Source of the DNA: an uncultured Emergencia sp.
GTDB taxonomy: Bacteria; Bacillota; Clostridia; Peptostreptococcales; Anaerovoracaceae
Direction of reading: 5' to 3'
DNA: 64,000 bases
Assembly (NCBI GenBank): GCA_904420065.1
Contig: CAJFTU010000006.1
Location: 1 to 64,000 of the forward strand
Shown: positions 56,144 to 64,000 of the stretch, piece by piece
Numbering within the stretch: the stretch's first letter is position 1
Layout of the letters: each line of letters begins with the position of its first letter
Position numbers and translations under genes: made by a program
Notes under the pieces: generated by a model
The model's database searches: none
Seen by the model: the letters and a program-made list of their open reading frames with translations, nothing else
What the model was told of the DNA's origin: nothing

Positions 56144-56365
56144 GGATAAATATTCCTCTTTTCCTCTTTTCTGCTATATATAATATTGTATCCGTTCCTA
56201 TCGGTATGGCAACAGTTATTTTTCCGATTATCTCATCTGGAAAAAGCGGTGTCGGACCAGAAAAAAATTCCCCGTTTTTTTCTCACACCGTCAAACCCCA
56301 ATCCGTCTCTTGACTTCAAAAAAACTTTGTGATAGAATTCATATTTGTAAATATCAAACCGTTGA

Positions 56366-56612
56366 TGAAGACGAGTAACCGGCAAACGCCGCAGCCAGAG
56401 AGCTGCAGATGGTGGAATTGCAGCAGCGGACGCGCAGGCGAATGGACTTCGGAGGGCAAGCTGAACAGCCGCACAGCGCCGCGGCCAATTAGGCGAGACG
56501 GGTTTCGACCGTAATATCGAAAAAAGAGCGTCCGCACCGTCGGACGAATTAGGGTGGTACCGCAGAAGTTACAGCTTTTGTCCCTTGTCGTGGACAAAAG
56601 CTTTTTTATTTA
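56366..56612 (+). promoter_or_regulatory. T-box leader, probably tRNA-Trp-responsive
   Basis: T-box AGGGTGGTACCGC and terminator AGCTTTTGTCC...GGACAAAAGCTTTTTT immediately upstream of trpS. Confidence 0.92.
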
Positions 56613-56715
56613 ATACGGCAAGGTTTCCTATCCCCTTCCCAAAGCAGACGCAAAGGCAGGCTCGGCGGCGGGACAGGTTCCGTGCCGCACAGTAGATCAA
56701 GGAGGAGAAAGTAAA

Positions 56716-57696
56716 ATGAAAAGAGTATTTTCCGGCGTACAGCCGACAGGAAACCTGCATCTCGGCAACTATCTGGGCGCGCTGAAGCAGTTCGTAGAGC
56801 TGCAGGAGGACCACGAATGTATCTACTGCATCGTAGATATGCACGCAATCACCGTTCCTCAGGATCCCAAGGAACTGAAATCCCATATCCTCGATGTAGC
56901 GTCCCTGTACCTGTCCGTAGGTGTAGATCCGAAAAAATCCATCGTCTTTGTCCAGTCCGACGTTCCCGGCCATGCGGAACTCTCCTGGATCCTGACCTGC
57001 TGCTCCTATACCGGCGAACTTTCCCGGATGACCCAGTTCAAGGCAAAGAGCCACAATAAAGAATCCGCGCCGACCGGTCTGTTCACCTATCCCGTGCTCA
57101 TGGCAGCGGATATCCTGCTCTACGATACCGACGTGGTTCCTGTAGGAACGGATCAGAGACAGCACATCGAACTGTGCCGCGACCTTGCTACGAGAGTAAA
57201 CAATACGAGAAAAAAGACCTTCGTCGTGCCTGAAGGCCGCTATCTGAAGGAAGGCGCCAGAATCATGGCTCTGGACGATCCGACGCAGAAGATGAGCAAA
57301 TCCGCAGAAAATATTCACAGCCGGATCTCCCTTCTTGACGAACCGTCCAAGATCAAAAAGTCCATCATGAAGGCTACCACCGATTCCGAAGGCATCATCC
57401 GCTTTGATCAGGAAAACAAGCCCGGCATCAGCAATCTGATGAACATCTACAGCGTACTCTCCGGAAAGAGCCTGTCTGATCTGGAAAAAGAATATGAAGG
57501 AAAGGGTTACGGCGATTTCAAAAAAGATCTGGTGGAAATCACCGTGGACGCTCTTGCTCCGTTCAGAGAAAAGTTTGAAGAAATCCGATACTCGGAAGAT
57601 CTGATCCGTATTTTAAAAGACGGTGCAGAACGTGCAGGCGCCATCGCCGAAAAGACTATCGCCAGAGTAAAAGAAAACTTCGGACTGGGACTGTAA
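56716..57696 (+). CDS. trpS: Tryptophanyl-tRNA synthetase
   Basis: FSGVQPTGNLHLGNYLGAL and KMSKS motif (QKMSKSAEN). Confidence 0.97.
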   Translation: MKRVFSGVQPTGNLHLGNYLGALKQFVELQEDHECIYCIVDMHAITVPQDPKELKSHILDVASLYLSVGVDPKKSIVFVQSDVPGHAELSWILTCCSYTGELSRMTQFKAKSHNKESAPTGLFTYPVLMAADILLYDTDVVPVGTDQRQHIELCRDLATRVNNTRKKTFVVPEGRYLKEGARIMALDDPTQKMSKSAENIHSRISLLDEPSKIKKSIMKATTDSEGIIRFDQENKPGISNLMNIYSVLSGKSLSDLEKEYEGKGYGDFKKDLVEITVDALAPFREKFEEIRYSEDLIRILKDGAERAGAIAEKTIARVKENFGLGL

Positions 57697-57753
57697 AGTT
57701 TCCCCAAACGTCGGCCGCGTATCCGCAAAATGCGCCGACTGTGCGGAAAATCT

Positions 57754-57786
57754 GCGGCGAAACAGACAAGCGGTCTGTTTCGCCGC
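57754..57786. repeat. 14-bp inverted repeat downstream of trpS, probable terminator
   Basis: GCGGCGAAACAGAC-aagcg-GTCTGTTTCGCCGC. Confidence 0.7.
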
Positions 57787-57906
57787 CTTTGTCCGCAGAA
57801 TAACCTGCGAGGTTTGTTTTCCGGAAAAGAGAAGAAATAAATCAAAATACTATCTTTTCACCGGGAAAAAAGTGTGTTATAATTAGTCTCGGTTTTGTGA
57901 AAACAT

Positions 57907-57982
57907 GCGTCTATAGCTCAGGGGATAGAGTAGCACACTCCGAATGTGAAGGCCGTGGGTTCGAATCCCACTAGACGCACCA
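57907..57982 (+). tRNA. tRNA-Arg (anticodon CCG), CCA encoded
   Basis: GCGTCTA/TAGACGC acceptor, GTGGGTTCGAATCCCAC T-arm, anticodon loop CTCCGAA. Confidence 0.92.
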
Positions 57983-58074
57983 CCCGATAACCGCTGAGAA
58001 AGCTTTATTTCGAGCTGATCGGCGGTTTTATTTTTCTTCCGGAAAAAATAAAACCCCATATTCAAGAGCAAACA

Positions 58075-58096
58075 AAAAACGGACTCCGAAGAGTCC
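58075..58096 (-). terminator. Terminator of GltB-like gene
   Basis: GGACTC-ttcg-GAGTCC followed by GTTTTTTG on minus strand. Confidence 0.7.
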
Positions 58097-58171
58097 GCAT
58101 TTCACGTCGCGAATAAAGTTTGCCGAATCAGGCAAACCTCACCGCCGCCCATTCAAACTGCTCAATCTTCC

Positions 58172-59605
58172 TCAGCAGTGAGCAATATCGGTGAATTCGG
58201 AAATTTCCCGGCTGGTCGTACAGAGATCCTCGATACCCAGCTGATGAATATCCCCGTGGCCGGTAATCCTAGCAAAAGTACGCAGCTCGTCGGCGCTGAC
58301 CTTCAGGAAGTTCTCCACCCGCTTCGCCGCCGTTTCCACCTTCAGCCGTTTCCGTAATTCGGGATCCTGAGTAGCAATTCCTACCGGACAGTTTCCGCTT
58401 CCGCATATGCGGTACTGCTGGCATGCCGCGGCAATCAGCGCCGATGAAGCGACAGCTACCGCGTCGGCTCCCATGGCGATCGCTTTAGCAAAGTCAGAAG
58501 ATACCCTCAGGCCGCCTGTAATAACCAGATCGATATCCGCCCCCACAGAGTCCAGATACTTTCTCGCCCTGTGAAGAGCAAAAACCGTCGGCACGCTGGT
58601 AGCCTCCCTGAGGAAAAACGGACTGGAGCCGGTCGCGCCTCCCCGGCCGTCCACGGTAATGAAATCCGGCTGCGCAAATACGCAGAATTCCAAATCCTTT
58701 TCAATTTTACCGGCAGCAATCTTTATCCCTATAGGTCTGCCTCCGGAACGGCGGCGCAGCTGCTCAACCAGATCTTTCAGATCCTCTTTGGTATTGATGT
58801 CCGGAAACTTGGAAGGACTCTGCACATCCTTTCCCTGCTCCTTTCCTCTGATCGCCGCAATTTCCGCCGTCACCTTTTCACCCGGCAGATGTCCGCCCAT
58901 ACCCGGCTTGGTTCCCTGTCCGATCTTGATTTCGACGGCGTCCGCGCACTGCAGATTTTCGTCAGTAACGCTGTACAGATTCGGCACGTACTCAAAGATA
59001 TACTTGTAAGCCGCATCCCGCTCTTCCGGCAGAATGCCTCCTTCTCCGCTGCACATGGCTGTCCCCGCTGCCGCGCTTCCCTTCGCCAGAGCCACTTTGG
59101 TTTCCGCGGAAAGCGCTCCAAAGGACATGTGGGAAATATAGACGGGACTTTCCAGCACCATAGGCTTTGCCGCCTTTTTTCCGATAACGGTCTGCAAATT
59201 AACCGGCGCGTCGTCGTCAAGAGGAGGCGGATTCAGCTGAGCGCCCAAAAGCAGCACGTCATCCCAATCCGGCATCGGCATCTGGGTGCTCATGGCGCCG
59301 TGAATCACCTCTCCGGAAACTGCCATCTGATGAATCTCATCCATATATCTGCAGGAAGGATCGTGACGGACGACAGCGGGATCGTATGCCAGTTCCCCGC
59401 CTGCCTGTGCTGCATCTCCGCTCTTTTGTTCCGTCGGCAGCTGCACGGATTTTCCATCTACGGGGTTTCCGTCGTCGTCTTCAATCATCTCGAACTGATC
59501 CACCGGAGCCCCACACATAAAGCAGTTCTCAATTTCCGTAATCTTCATGCCTTCCTTTTCTTCATCAAAGATATACTTGCATACCCTGCACCTGTACTTA
59601 GCCAT
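58172..59605 (-). CDS. Glutamate synthase-related (GltB-like FMN domain) protein with N-terminal rubredoxin-like domain
   Basis: YRCRVCKYIFDEE...CFMCGAP; GQGTKPGMGGHLPGEKV, GGATGSSPFFLREATSVP, CGSGNCPVGIATQDPELR. Confidence 0.9.
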   Translation of the reverse strand: MAKYRCRVCKYIFDEEKEGMKITEIENCFMCGAPVDQFEMIEDDDGNPVDGKSVQLPTEQKSGDAAQAGGELAYDPAVVRHDPSCRYMDEIHQMAVSGEVIHGAMSTQMPMPDWDDVLLLGAQLNPPPLDDDAPVNLQTVIGKKAAKPMVLESPVYISHMSFGALSAETKVALAKGSAAAGTAMCSGEGGILPEERDAAYKYIFEYVPNLYSVTDENLQCADAVEIKIGQGTKPGMGGHLPGEKVTAEIAAIRGKEQGKDVQSPSKFPDINTKEDLKDLVEQLRRRSGGRPIGIKIAAGKIEKDLEFCVFAQPDFITVDGRGGATGSSPFFLREATSVPTVFALHRARKYLDSVGADIDLVITGGLRVSSDFAKAIAMGADAVAVASSALIAAACQQYRICGSGNCPVGIATQDPELRKRLKVETAAKRVENFLKVSADELRTFARITGHGDIHQLGIEDLCTTSREISEFTDIAHC

Positions 59606-59657
59606 AAAACTCCTCCTCTTCTCCTCAAGGGACCTTGGCGACCTCTTTACAGAAGTC

Positions 59658-60536
59658 TCAATCTTCTTTTTCTATATTCGTAAATCCTTTGCCGCTTCCC
59701 CACACCGTGTCCACGTGGAGTATGGTGACAAAAGAAGCCGGATCAACCGATGCAAGAAACTTTTTCAGCAGCATACTCTCTCTCGGGGAGCACAGCACCA
59801 CCAGTTCCTTTCTCTCCTGTTGAGTAAATTCACCCACTGTTTTTCTGCTCGAAACGCCCCGGCTCAGCGTCTTCATGACGAATTCCACCGTTTCATCCGG
59901 TTTGGAAGTGAGGATATTCACCTGCACGATTTTAGTCTCAAAGCCGTACATGATGAAATCCACCATCTTGGAAGCGATAAACTGGGTAATCAGCGCATAC
60001 AGCGCGATGTTACGCCCGTAGATAAAGGCGGAAATAACGATGATCGCGGCATCCAGCATCAGAAGAATCTTGCTGATATCCGTCTGCGGCATCCATTTGC
60101 GTTTGATGATCTTGGCTATGGATTCGGTACCGCAGAAGGCGTATCCTCTCCAGAATACGATTCCGTTACAGACACCGGAAAAAACACCGCAGAATATGGC
60201 TGCCAGTATCACGTCCTTTTCCTCCAACAGCTGAAAGTCAAACAGCTCCAACACAAAGAGCACGGCAGGATACATGATGGTTACAAGCAAAACCTTCTTA
60301 CCTTCCCGAAAACCTATGGTCAAAACGACCACAGCCAGAATGACAAAGGCTCCGGCGTAATAGGCAAGGGAAAAATTGATATCCACATAGTACTGCAGAA
60401 TACGAACGATTCCCGTAAGACCTCCGCTGGTCAGACCATTGGGAATCATCACCGCCGTCGTGGCAAAAGCGCCTACCGTACAGGCGAAAAGTAAAAACGC
60501 GTAATCAATACACCGCTGTTTTAGGCTCTCTTTCAT
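59658..60536 (-). CDS. YitT family membrane protein with DUF2179 domain
   Basis: MIPNGLTSGGLTGIVRIL; C-terminal TLSRGVSSRKTVGEFTQQERKELVVLCSPRE. Confidence 0.88.
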   Translation of the reverse strand: MKESLKQRCIDYAFLLFACTVGAFATTAVMIPNGLTSGGLTGIVRILQYYVDINFSLAYYAGAFVILAVVVLTIGFREGKKVLLVTIMYPAVLFVLELFDFQLLEEKDVILAAIFCGVFSGVCNGIVFWRGYAFCGTESIAKIIKRKWMPQTDISKILLMLDAAIIVISAFIYGRNIALYALITQFIASKMVDFIMYGFETKIVQVNILTSKPDETVEFVMKTLSRGVSSRKTVGEFTQQERKELVVLCSPRESMLLKKFLASVDPASFVTILHVDTVWGSGKGFTNIEKED

Positions 60537-61887
60537 TTCCCGTTTCTATCCTTTCATACGTTACATTTCCAAAAATATCCGAGATCTTTACTGAAATCGT
60601 CTTTCCCCGCGATACGATCTGCTCCGTCTCACGCGGTAAAATTCCTTTTTTCCGCGCAAAGATCTTCTCCGGCCTGTGGACTCCGCCCTGATAATCCAGG
60701 TCCAGGCTCCAGGCGCATACCAGCTGCAGCGAATCCTCCTTCTGAATCTCCCGAACCTTTTCTCTCGATTTTTCGTCTGCACATCTTGCCATATTTTTTT
60801 CTCTCAGAGAAATCAGTTTTATCTTCAGCAAGACTTTATCCGACGCCGGAATCTCCTGTTCCTGCCAGTCGATTTTCACCCTGATCTTCGACGCCTTCGG
60901 CGGATCCAGATCGTAAACCGAAAAAGACGCGCCGTTTTCGGCCAACCGGCTCACCGTGCTCTCTACCGCCAAATTTCCGATATCGCAGCCGATAAAGCGG
61001 CGCTTCATGCGGCTGGCAACCGCAGGCAGAGTCCCGCTCCCGCAGAAGAAATCGGCACAGAGATCCCCTTCTCTGGTACAGCATTGAAGAATTCGCTCCA
61101 AAAGCTGTTCCGGCTTCTGGGTTGCGTATCCCGTCCGTTCTGACGACGTCCGGCCTACCATATCGATCTGCCACACGTCTTTCATGTTTACCAGGGTATA
61201 CCAACCCGCATCATCTCTATACTCCTTCACGCCTTTAAATCTGTACGGCTTAAACTGACGGTTGTATGATTTTTCCTTCAGGGGATAAAACGCGTATTTT
61301 TTTGTCTTGCTGTATACCAACAGGGTATCGTGTTTCCGTGAAAAGTGTCTCTTCCCTGATCCCCCGGACTTATACGTCCAGATGATCTCGTTGACAAAGT
61401 TCTCCTCGCCGAAAATCTCGTCCATGATCACTTTCGCATAGTGAACCACGTGCCAGTCCAGATGCAGCCATATCAGTCCGGTTTCCGACAAAAGGTCCCG
61501 CATCAGGCGAAGCCTGCCCGAAAGCATCTTCAGATACTGGGCCATGCCCTCTTCCCATCGGTCGCCGTAAGCAGGATGCTTTATCTTTTCCCTTCCCGCC
61601 TGAACCACCGCATCGTAATCGGTGCGCGAGTAAAAGGGAGGATCGATATAGATCAGCTGCATGCTGCCCGCCATTTGTTTTTCGTCTATAAGCGTTTTCA
61701 TCAGAGCCTTATTATCGCCGCGGCAAACCATATTCGAAAGATCTCCCTCTCTGCCGCGGATCTCCTCAAGGAGAAGCAGAGGCTTACCTTTTGCGCTTTG
61801 ATACTGTCTTTTTCCTGCTGCGATTATCTTTCCCAGTTCTCCGATTAAACTCATCTTTCTTTCCTTTATTCTCTCCAAGAAGTACAT
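60505..61887 (-). CDS. Site-specific DNA methyltransferase (N6-adenine/N4-cytosine type, beta-class motif order)
   Basis: IYIDPPFYSRTDY (motif IV) precedes ADFFCGSGTLPAVA (motif I); ATQKPEQLLERIL. Confidence 0.9.
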   Translation of the reverse strand: MYFLERIKERKMSLIGELGKIIAAGKRQYQSAKGKPLLLLEEIRGREGDLSNMVCRGDNKALMKTLIDEKQMAGSMQLIYIDPPFYSRTDYDAVVQAGREKIKHPAYGDRWEEGMAQYLKMLSGRLRLMRDLLSETGLIWLHLDWHVVHYAKVIMDEIFGEENFVNEIIWTYKSGGSGKRHFSRKHDTLLVYSKTKKYAFYPLKEKSYNRQFKPYRFKGVKEYRDDAGWYTLVNMKDVWQIDMVGRTSSERTGYATQKPEQLLERILQCCTREGDLCADFFCGSGTLPAVASRMKRRFIGCDIGNLAVESTVSRLAENGASFSVYDLDPPKASKIRVKIDWQEQEIPASDKVLLKIKLISLREKNMARCADEKSREKVREIQKEDSLQLVCAWSLDLDYQGGVHRPEKIFARKKGILPRETEQIVSRGKTISVKISDIFGNVTYERIETGNEREPKTAVY

Positions 61888-63640
61888 CGATCAGATCTTC
61901 ACGACCTGCCCTGCGGAGAGCCTGTATTACCGTCTTTCTGTTTTCCGGCCGGTTATAGTGGATCAGAGCGCGCTGCATCTTCTTTTCCTTTAGATCCTTG
62001 GCTACGTATACCGGCTTCATGGTAAGGGGATCTTTCTCTGTATAATACATACAGGTAGCCAGCGTTCCCGGCGTCGGATAAAAATCCTGAACCTGATCGG
62101 GGATAAACCCGTAATCTTTCAAAAACAAAGCCAGTTCCACCGCGTCCTCTATGGCGCTTCCCGGATGTGAGCTGATAAAATACGGAATCAGATACTGTTT
62201 TTTCTGCAGACGACGGTTGATCTGCCGATATTTCTCCGCAAACTGCAGGAATACCTTCTTCTCCGGCTTATGCATACATCTGAGCACTCGGTCTGAAACG
62301 TGTTCCGGCGCGATTTTCAGCGTTCCGCTGACGTGATGCTGGCACAACTCGCGGAGAAAAGAATCGTCTTTGTCCGCCATAACGTAATCGTAGCGGATAC
62401 CTGATCGGATGAATACCTTTTTTACTCCCTCGACAGACCTTATCGCCCGCAGTACATCGATGTAGTCGCTATGGTCGACATCCATGTTATTGCACGGATG
62501 GGGATATAGACAGTCTCTGTTCCTGCATACGCCGTTCTTCAGCTGTTTTTTGCAGGCAGGAACCCGAAAATTTGCCGTAGGGCCTCCCACATCGTGGATA
62601 TATCCCTTGAAGTCCTTTTTTTCCGTCAGGCGCCTGGTCTCTCTGACCAAAGATTCTCTGCTTCTGCTTCGCACCTGGCGTCCCTGATGGTAGGTCAGCG
62701 CGCAGAAACTGCATCCGCCGAAACAGCCCCGGCTCGATACCAGGCTGAACTTTACCTCCCGAAAGGCGGGTATATCGCCCTGTCCGACATACATGGGATG
62801 CGCTTCGTTTTCATAGGGCAATTCGTAAACGTCATCCAATTCTTCCCGCTCAAGGGGAGGCTGAGGCGGATTCTGAATCACATATACGGTATCTGCGTAT
62901 TTTTCCACCAGCCTCTTTCCGCTTATGGGATCGCTGTTTTTATAGGCCGTGGCAAAACTTCTGCAGTACATATCCTTCGATGCGGTAATCTGGTCATAAT
63001 CGGGAAGCCGGACCGTATCCTCATCCAAATCGATTTTGCTGTCTCTGTAGCAGGTTCCCCTGATCCAGCAGATATCCTTTACGTCGATTCCCGCCTCGAG
63101 CGCTTCGGCAATCTCCACAACGGCCCGCTCACCCATGCCGTAGATCAGAAGATCCGCCTTAGCGTCAAGCAGAATGGACCGTCTGACTCGATCGCTCCAA
63201 TAGTCGTAATGGCCCAAACGCCTCAGGCTGGCTTCAATACCTCCGATGATCACCGGAACTCCGCGATAAGCCTCCCTCGCCCGGTTGCTGTATACGATCA
63301 CCGCCCGATCCGGACGCCTTCCCGTCTCACCGCCCGGCGAATACTCGTCTCTCTTTCTTCGGCGCTTAAAAACGGAATAGTTGTTGACCATAGAATCCAC
63401 CGTACCGCTGTTGATTAAAAATCCAAGTCTCGGCCTGCCAAACCGCCTGAAATCTTCGCAGGAACGATAATCCGGCTGGGGTAATACCGCCACTTTAAAT
63501 CCTCGGCTTTCAAGCAGCCTTCCGATGATCGCCGTTCCAAAGGAATGATGATCCACATAAGCGTCTCCCGTTACGATAACAAAATCCGCCTGTTCCCAGC
63601 CCCGCTTTTCCATTTCTTCTCTTGTAGCCGGTAAAAACAT
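61784..63640 (-). CDS. YgiQ family radical SAM protein
   Basis: CFGGCSFCALTYHQGRQVRSRSRESLVRE; MFLPATREEMEKRGW N-terminus. Confidence 0.95.
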   Translation of the reverse strand: MFLPATREEMEKRGWEQADFVIVTGDAYVDHHSFGTAIIGRLLESRGFKVAVLPQPDYRSCEDFRRFGRPRLGFLINSGTVDSMVNNYSVFKRRRKRDEYSPGGETGRRPDRAVIVYSNRAREAYRGVPVIIGGIEASLRRLGHYDYWSDRVRRSILLDAKADLLIYGMGERAVVEIAEALEAGIDVKDICWIRGTCYRDSKIDLDEDTVRLPDYDQITASKDMYCRSFATAYKNSDPISGKRLVEKYADTVYVIQNPPQPPLEREELDDVYELPYENEAHPMYVGQGDIPAFREVKFSLVSSRGCFGGCSFCALTYHQGRQVRSRSRESLVRETRRLTEKKDFKGYIHDVGGPTANFRVPACKKQLKNGVCRNRDCLYPHPCNNMDVDHSDYIDVLRAIRSVEGVKKVFIRSGIRYDYVMADKDDSFLRELCQHHVSGTLKIAPEHVSDRVLRCMHKPEKKVFLQFAEKYRQINRRLQKKQYLIPYFISSHPGSAIEDAVELALFLKDYGFIPDQVQDFYPTPGTLATCMYYTEKDPLTMKPVYVAKDLKEKKMQRALIHYNRPENRKTVIQALRRAGREDLIDVLLGENKGKKDEFNRRTGKDNRSRKKTVSKRKR

Positions 63641-63734
63641 AGCTCTCCTTCCGTCTCCCGTTTAGAATTTAGCGATTCTTCTTTTCGGGTATGAAAATCA
63701 GGGAAAGGCTGTCGCCTCTCCCTATATGCAAACA

Positions 63735-64000
63735 TCACACGATTAAATTGACATTTCTCAGCTGAAGTTTTTCCGTCAATTCCACAGCTGTCTTTGCCCC
63801 CTGAGCGGAAGCAGGTTTTATCTCTCCTTCTTTCAGACGATCGCAGATCTCTCTGTAGTCATCAGGCTGAAAATACGTAAACTGAGCGCTGTCCATATCC
63901 AAACCCACTGCCTCTTCAGCAACGCCTGTCTCTAAAATCGTTCCTCCCGGGAATTCTCCGCTGTAAAACGCCGCAAGCTGTTCGCCGACACCCCGGCCGT
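63735..64000 (-). CDS. C-terminal part of a BMP-like ABC transporter substrate-binding protein (truncated by window end)
   Basis: Manual translation GEQLAAFYSGEFPGGTILETGVAEEAVGLDMDSAQFTYFQPDDYREICDRLKEGEIKPASAQGAKTAVELTEKLQLRNVNLIV*. Confidence 0.6.
   Translation of the reverse strand, partial: GRGVGEQLAAFYSGEFPGGTILETGVAEEAVGLDMDSAQFTYFQPDDYREICDRLKEGEIKPASAQGAKTAVELTEKLQLRNVNLIV

Noticed and set aside
57907-57982. tRNA-Arg as prophage attachment site
   Set aside because: The prophage ends are clearly inside the pilin gene, about 14 kb away; no repeat of the tRNA 3' end was found at the prophage borders.
57883-58071. Minus-strand ORF ...SGIRTHGLHIRSVLLYPLSYRRM...
   Set aside because: It is the antisense translation of tRNA-Arg (57907-57982); this is a well-known spurious ORF pattern.
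58571-59683. 370-aa + strand ORF
   Set aside because: Antisense shadow of the GltB-like gene.
62594-63418. 274-aa + strand ORF
   Set aside because: Antisense shadow of ygiQ.

Overview
This looks like a Clostridia-type (Firmicutes) chromosome segment. A ~34 kb contractile-tailed prophage (about 9,336-43,377) is inserted inside a tad/Flp-pilus operon. Host genes to the left are an orphan tyrosine recombinase, brnQ, an ispH-rpsA fusion, rarA, a SPOR protein and the tadE-like/DUF5702 pseudopilin genes. Host genes to the right are tadC/B/A/Z-like genes, a ClpP/TepA-like protease, a YlmC/YmxH protein, an FMN riboswitch with ribD-ribE-ribBA-ribH, an iron-containing alcohol dehydrogenase, an acyl-CoA synthetase, a pentapeptide-repeat protein, a T-box with trpS, tRNA-Arg(CCG), a GltB-like protein, YitT, an orphan beta-class DNA methyltransferase and YgiQ. 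The prophage ends can be read directly. A 15-bp direct repeat (ATCGCCACCTGCACC) lies at 9336-9350 and 43363-43377, and removing the prophage rejoins in frame a 44-codon Flp-like pilin gene (MLTNKKGMEMVQVAILIALAVAIGLIFRTEITEFVNNTFKDLNS). The most interesting prophage features are: (1) pilin-gene disruption with an exactly reversible junction; (2) two candidate type I toxin-antitoxin loci with small hydrophobic peptides absent from the ORF track; (3) two paralogous tail-fibre genes with poly-G tracts at the same position, one in frame (9 G) and one out of frame (11 G); (4) a canonical A_AAA_AAC -1 frameshift site with a downstream stem in the tail chaperone gene; (5) a protein with 23 consecutive x-x-Cys triplets; (6) a cytosine methyltransferase gene whose alternative frame also reads like a methyltransferase-associated C-terminus; (7) a stand-alone HsdR-N-like nuclease in the lysogeny module; (8) a nearly symmetrical divergent lysis/lysogeny promoter pair. 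All product names come from reading the translated sequence; no database search was possible.
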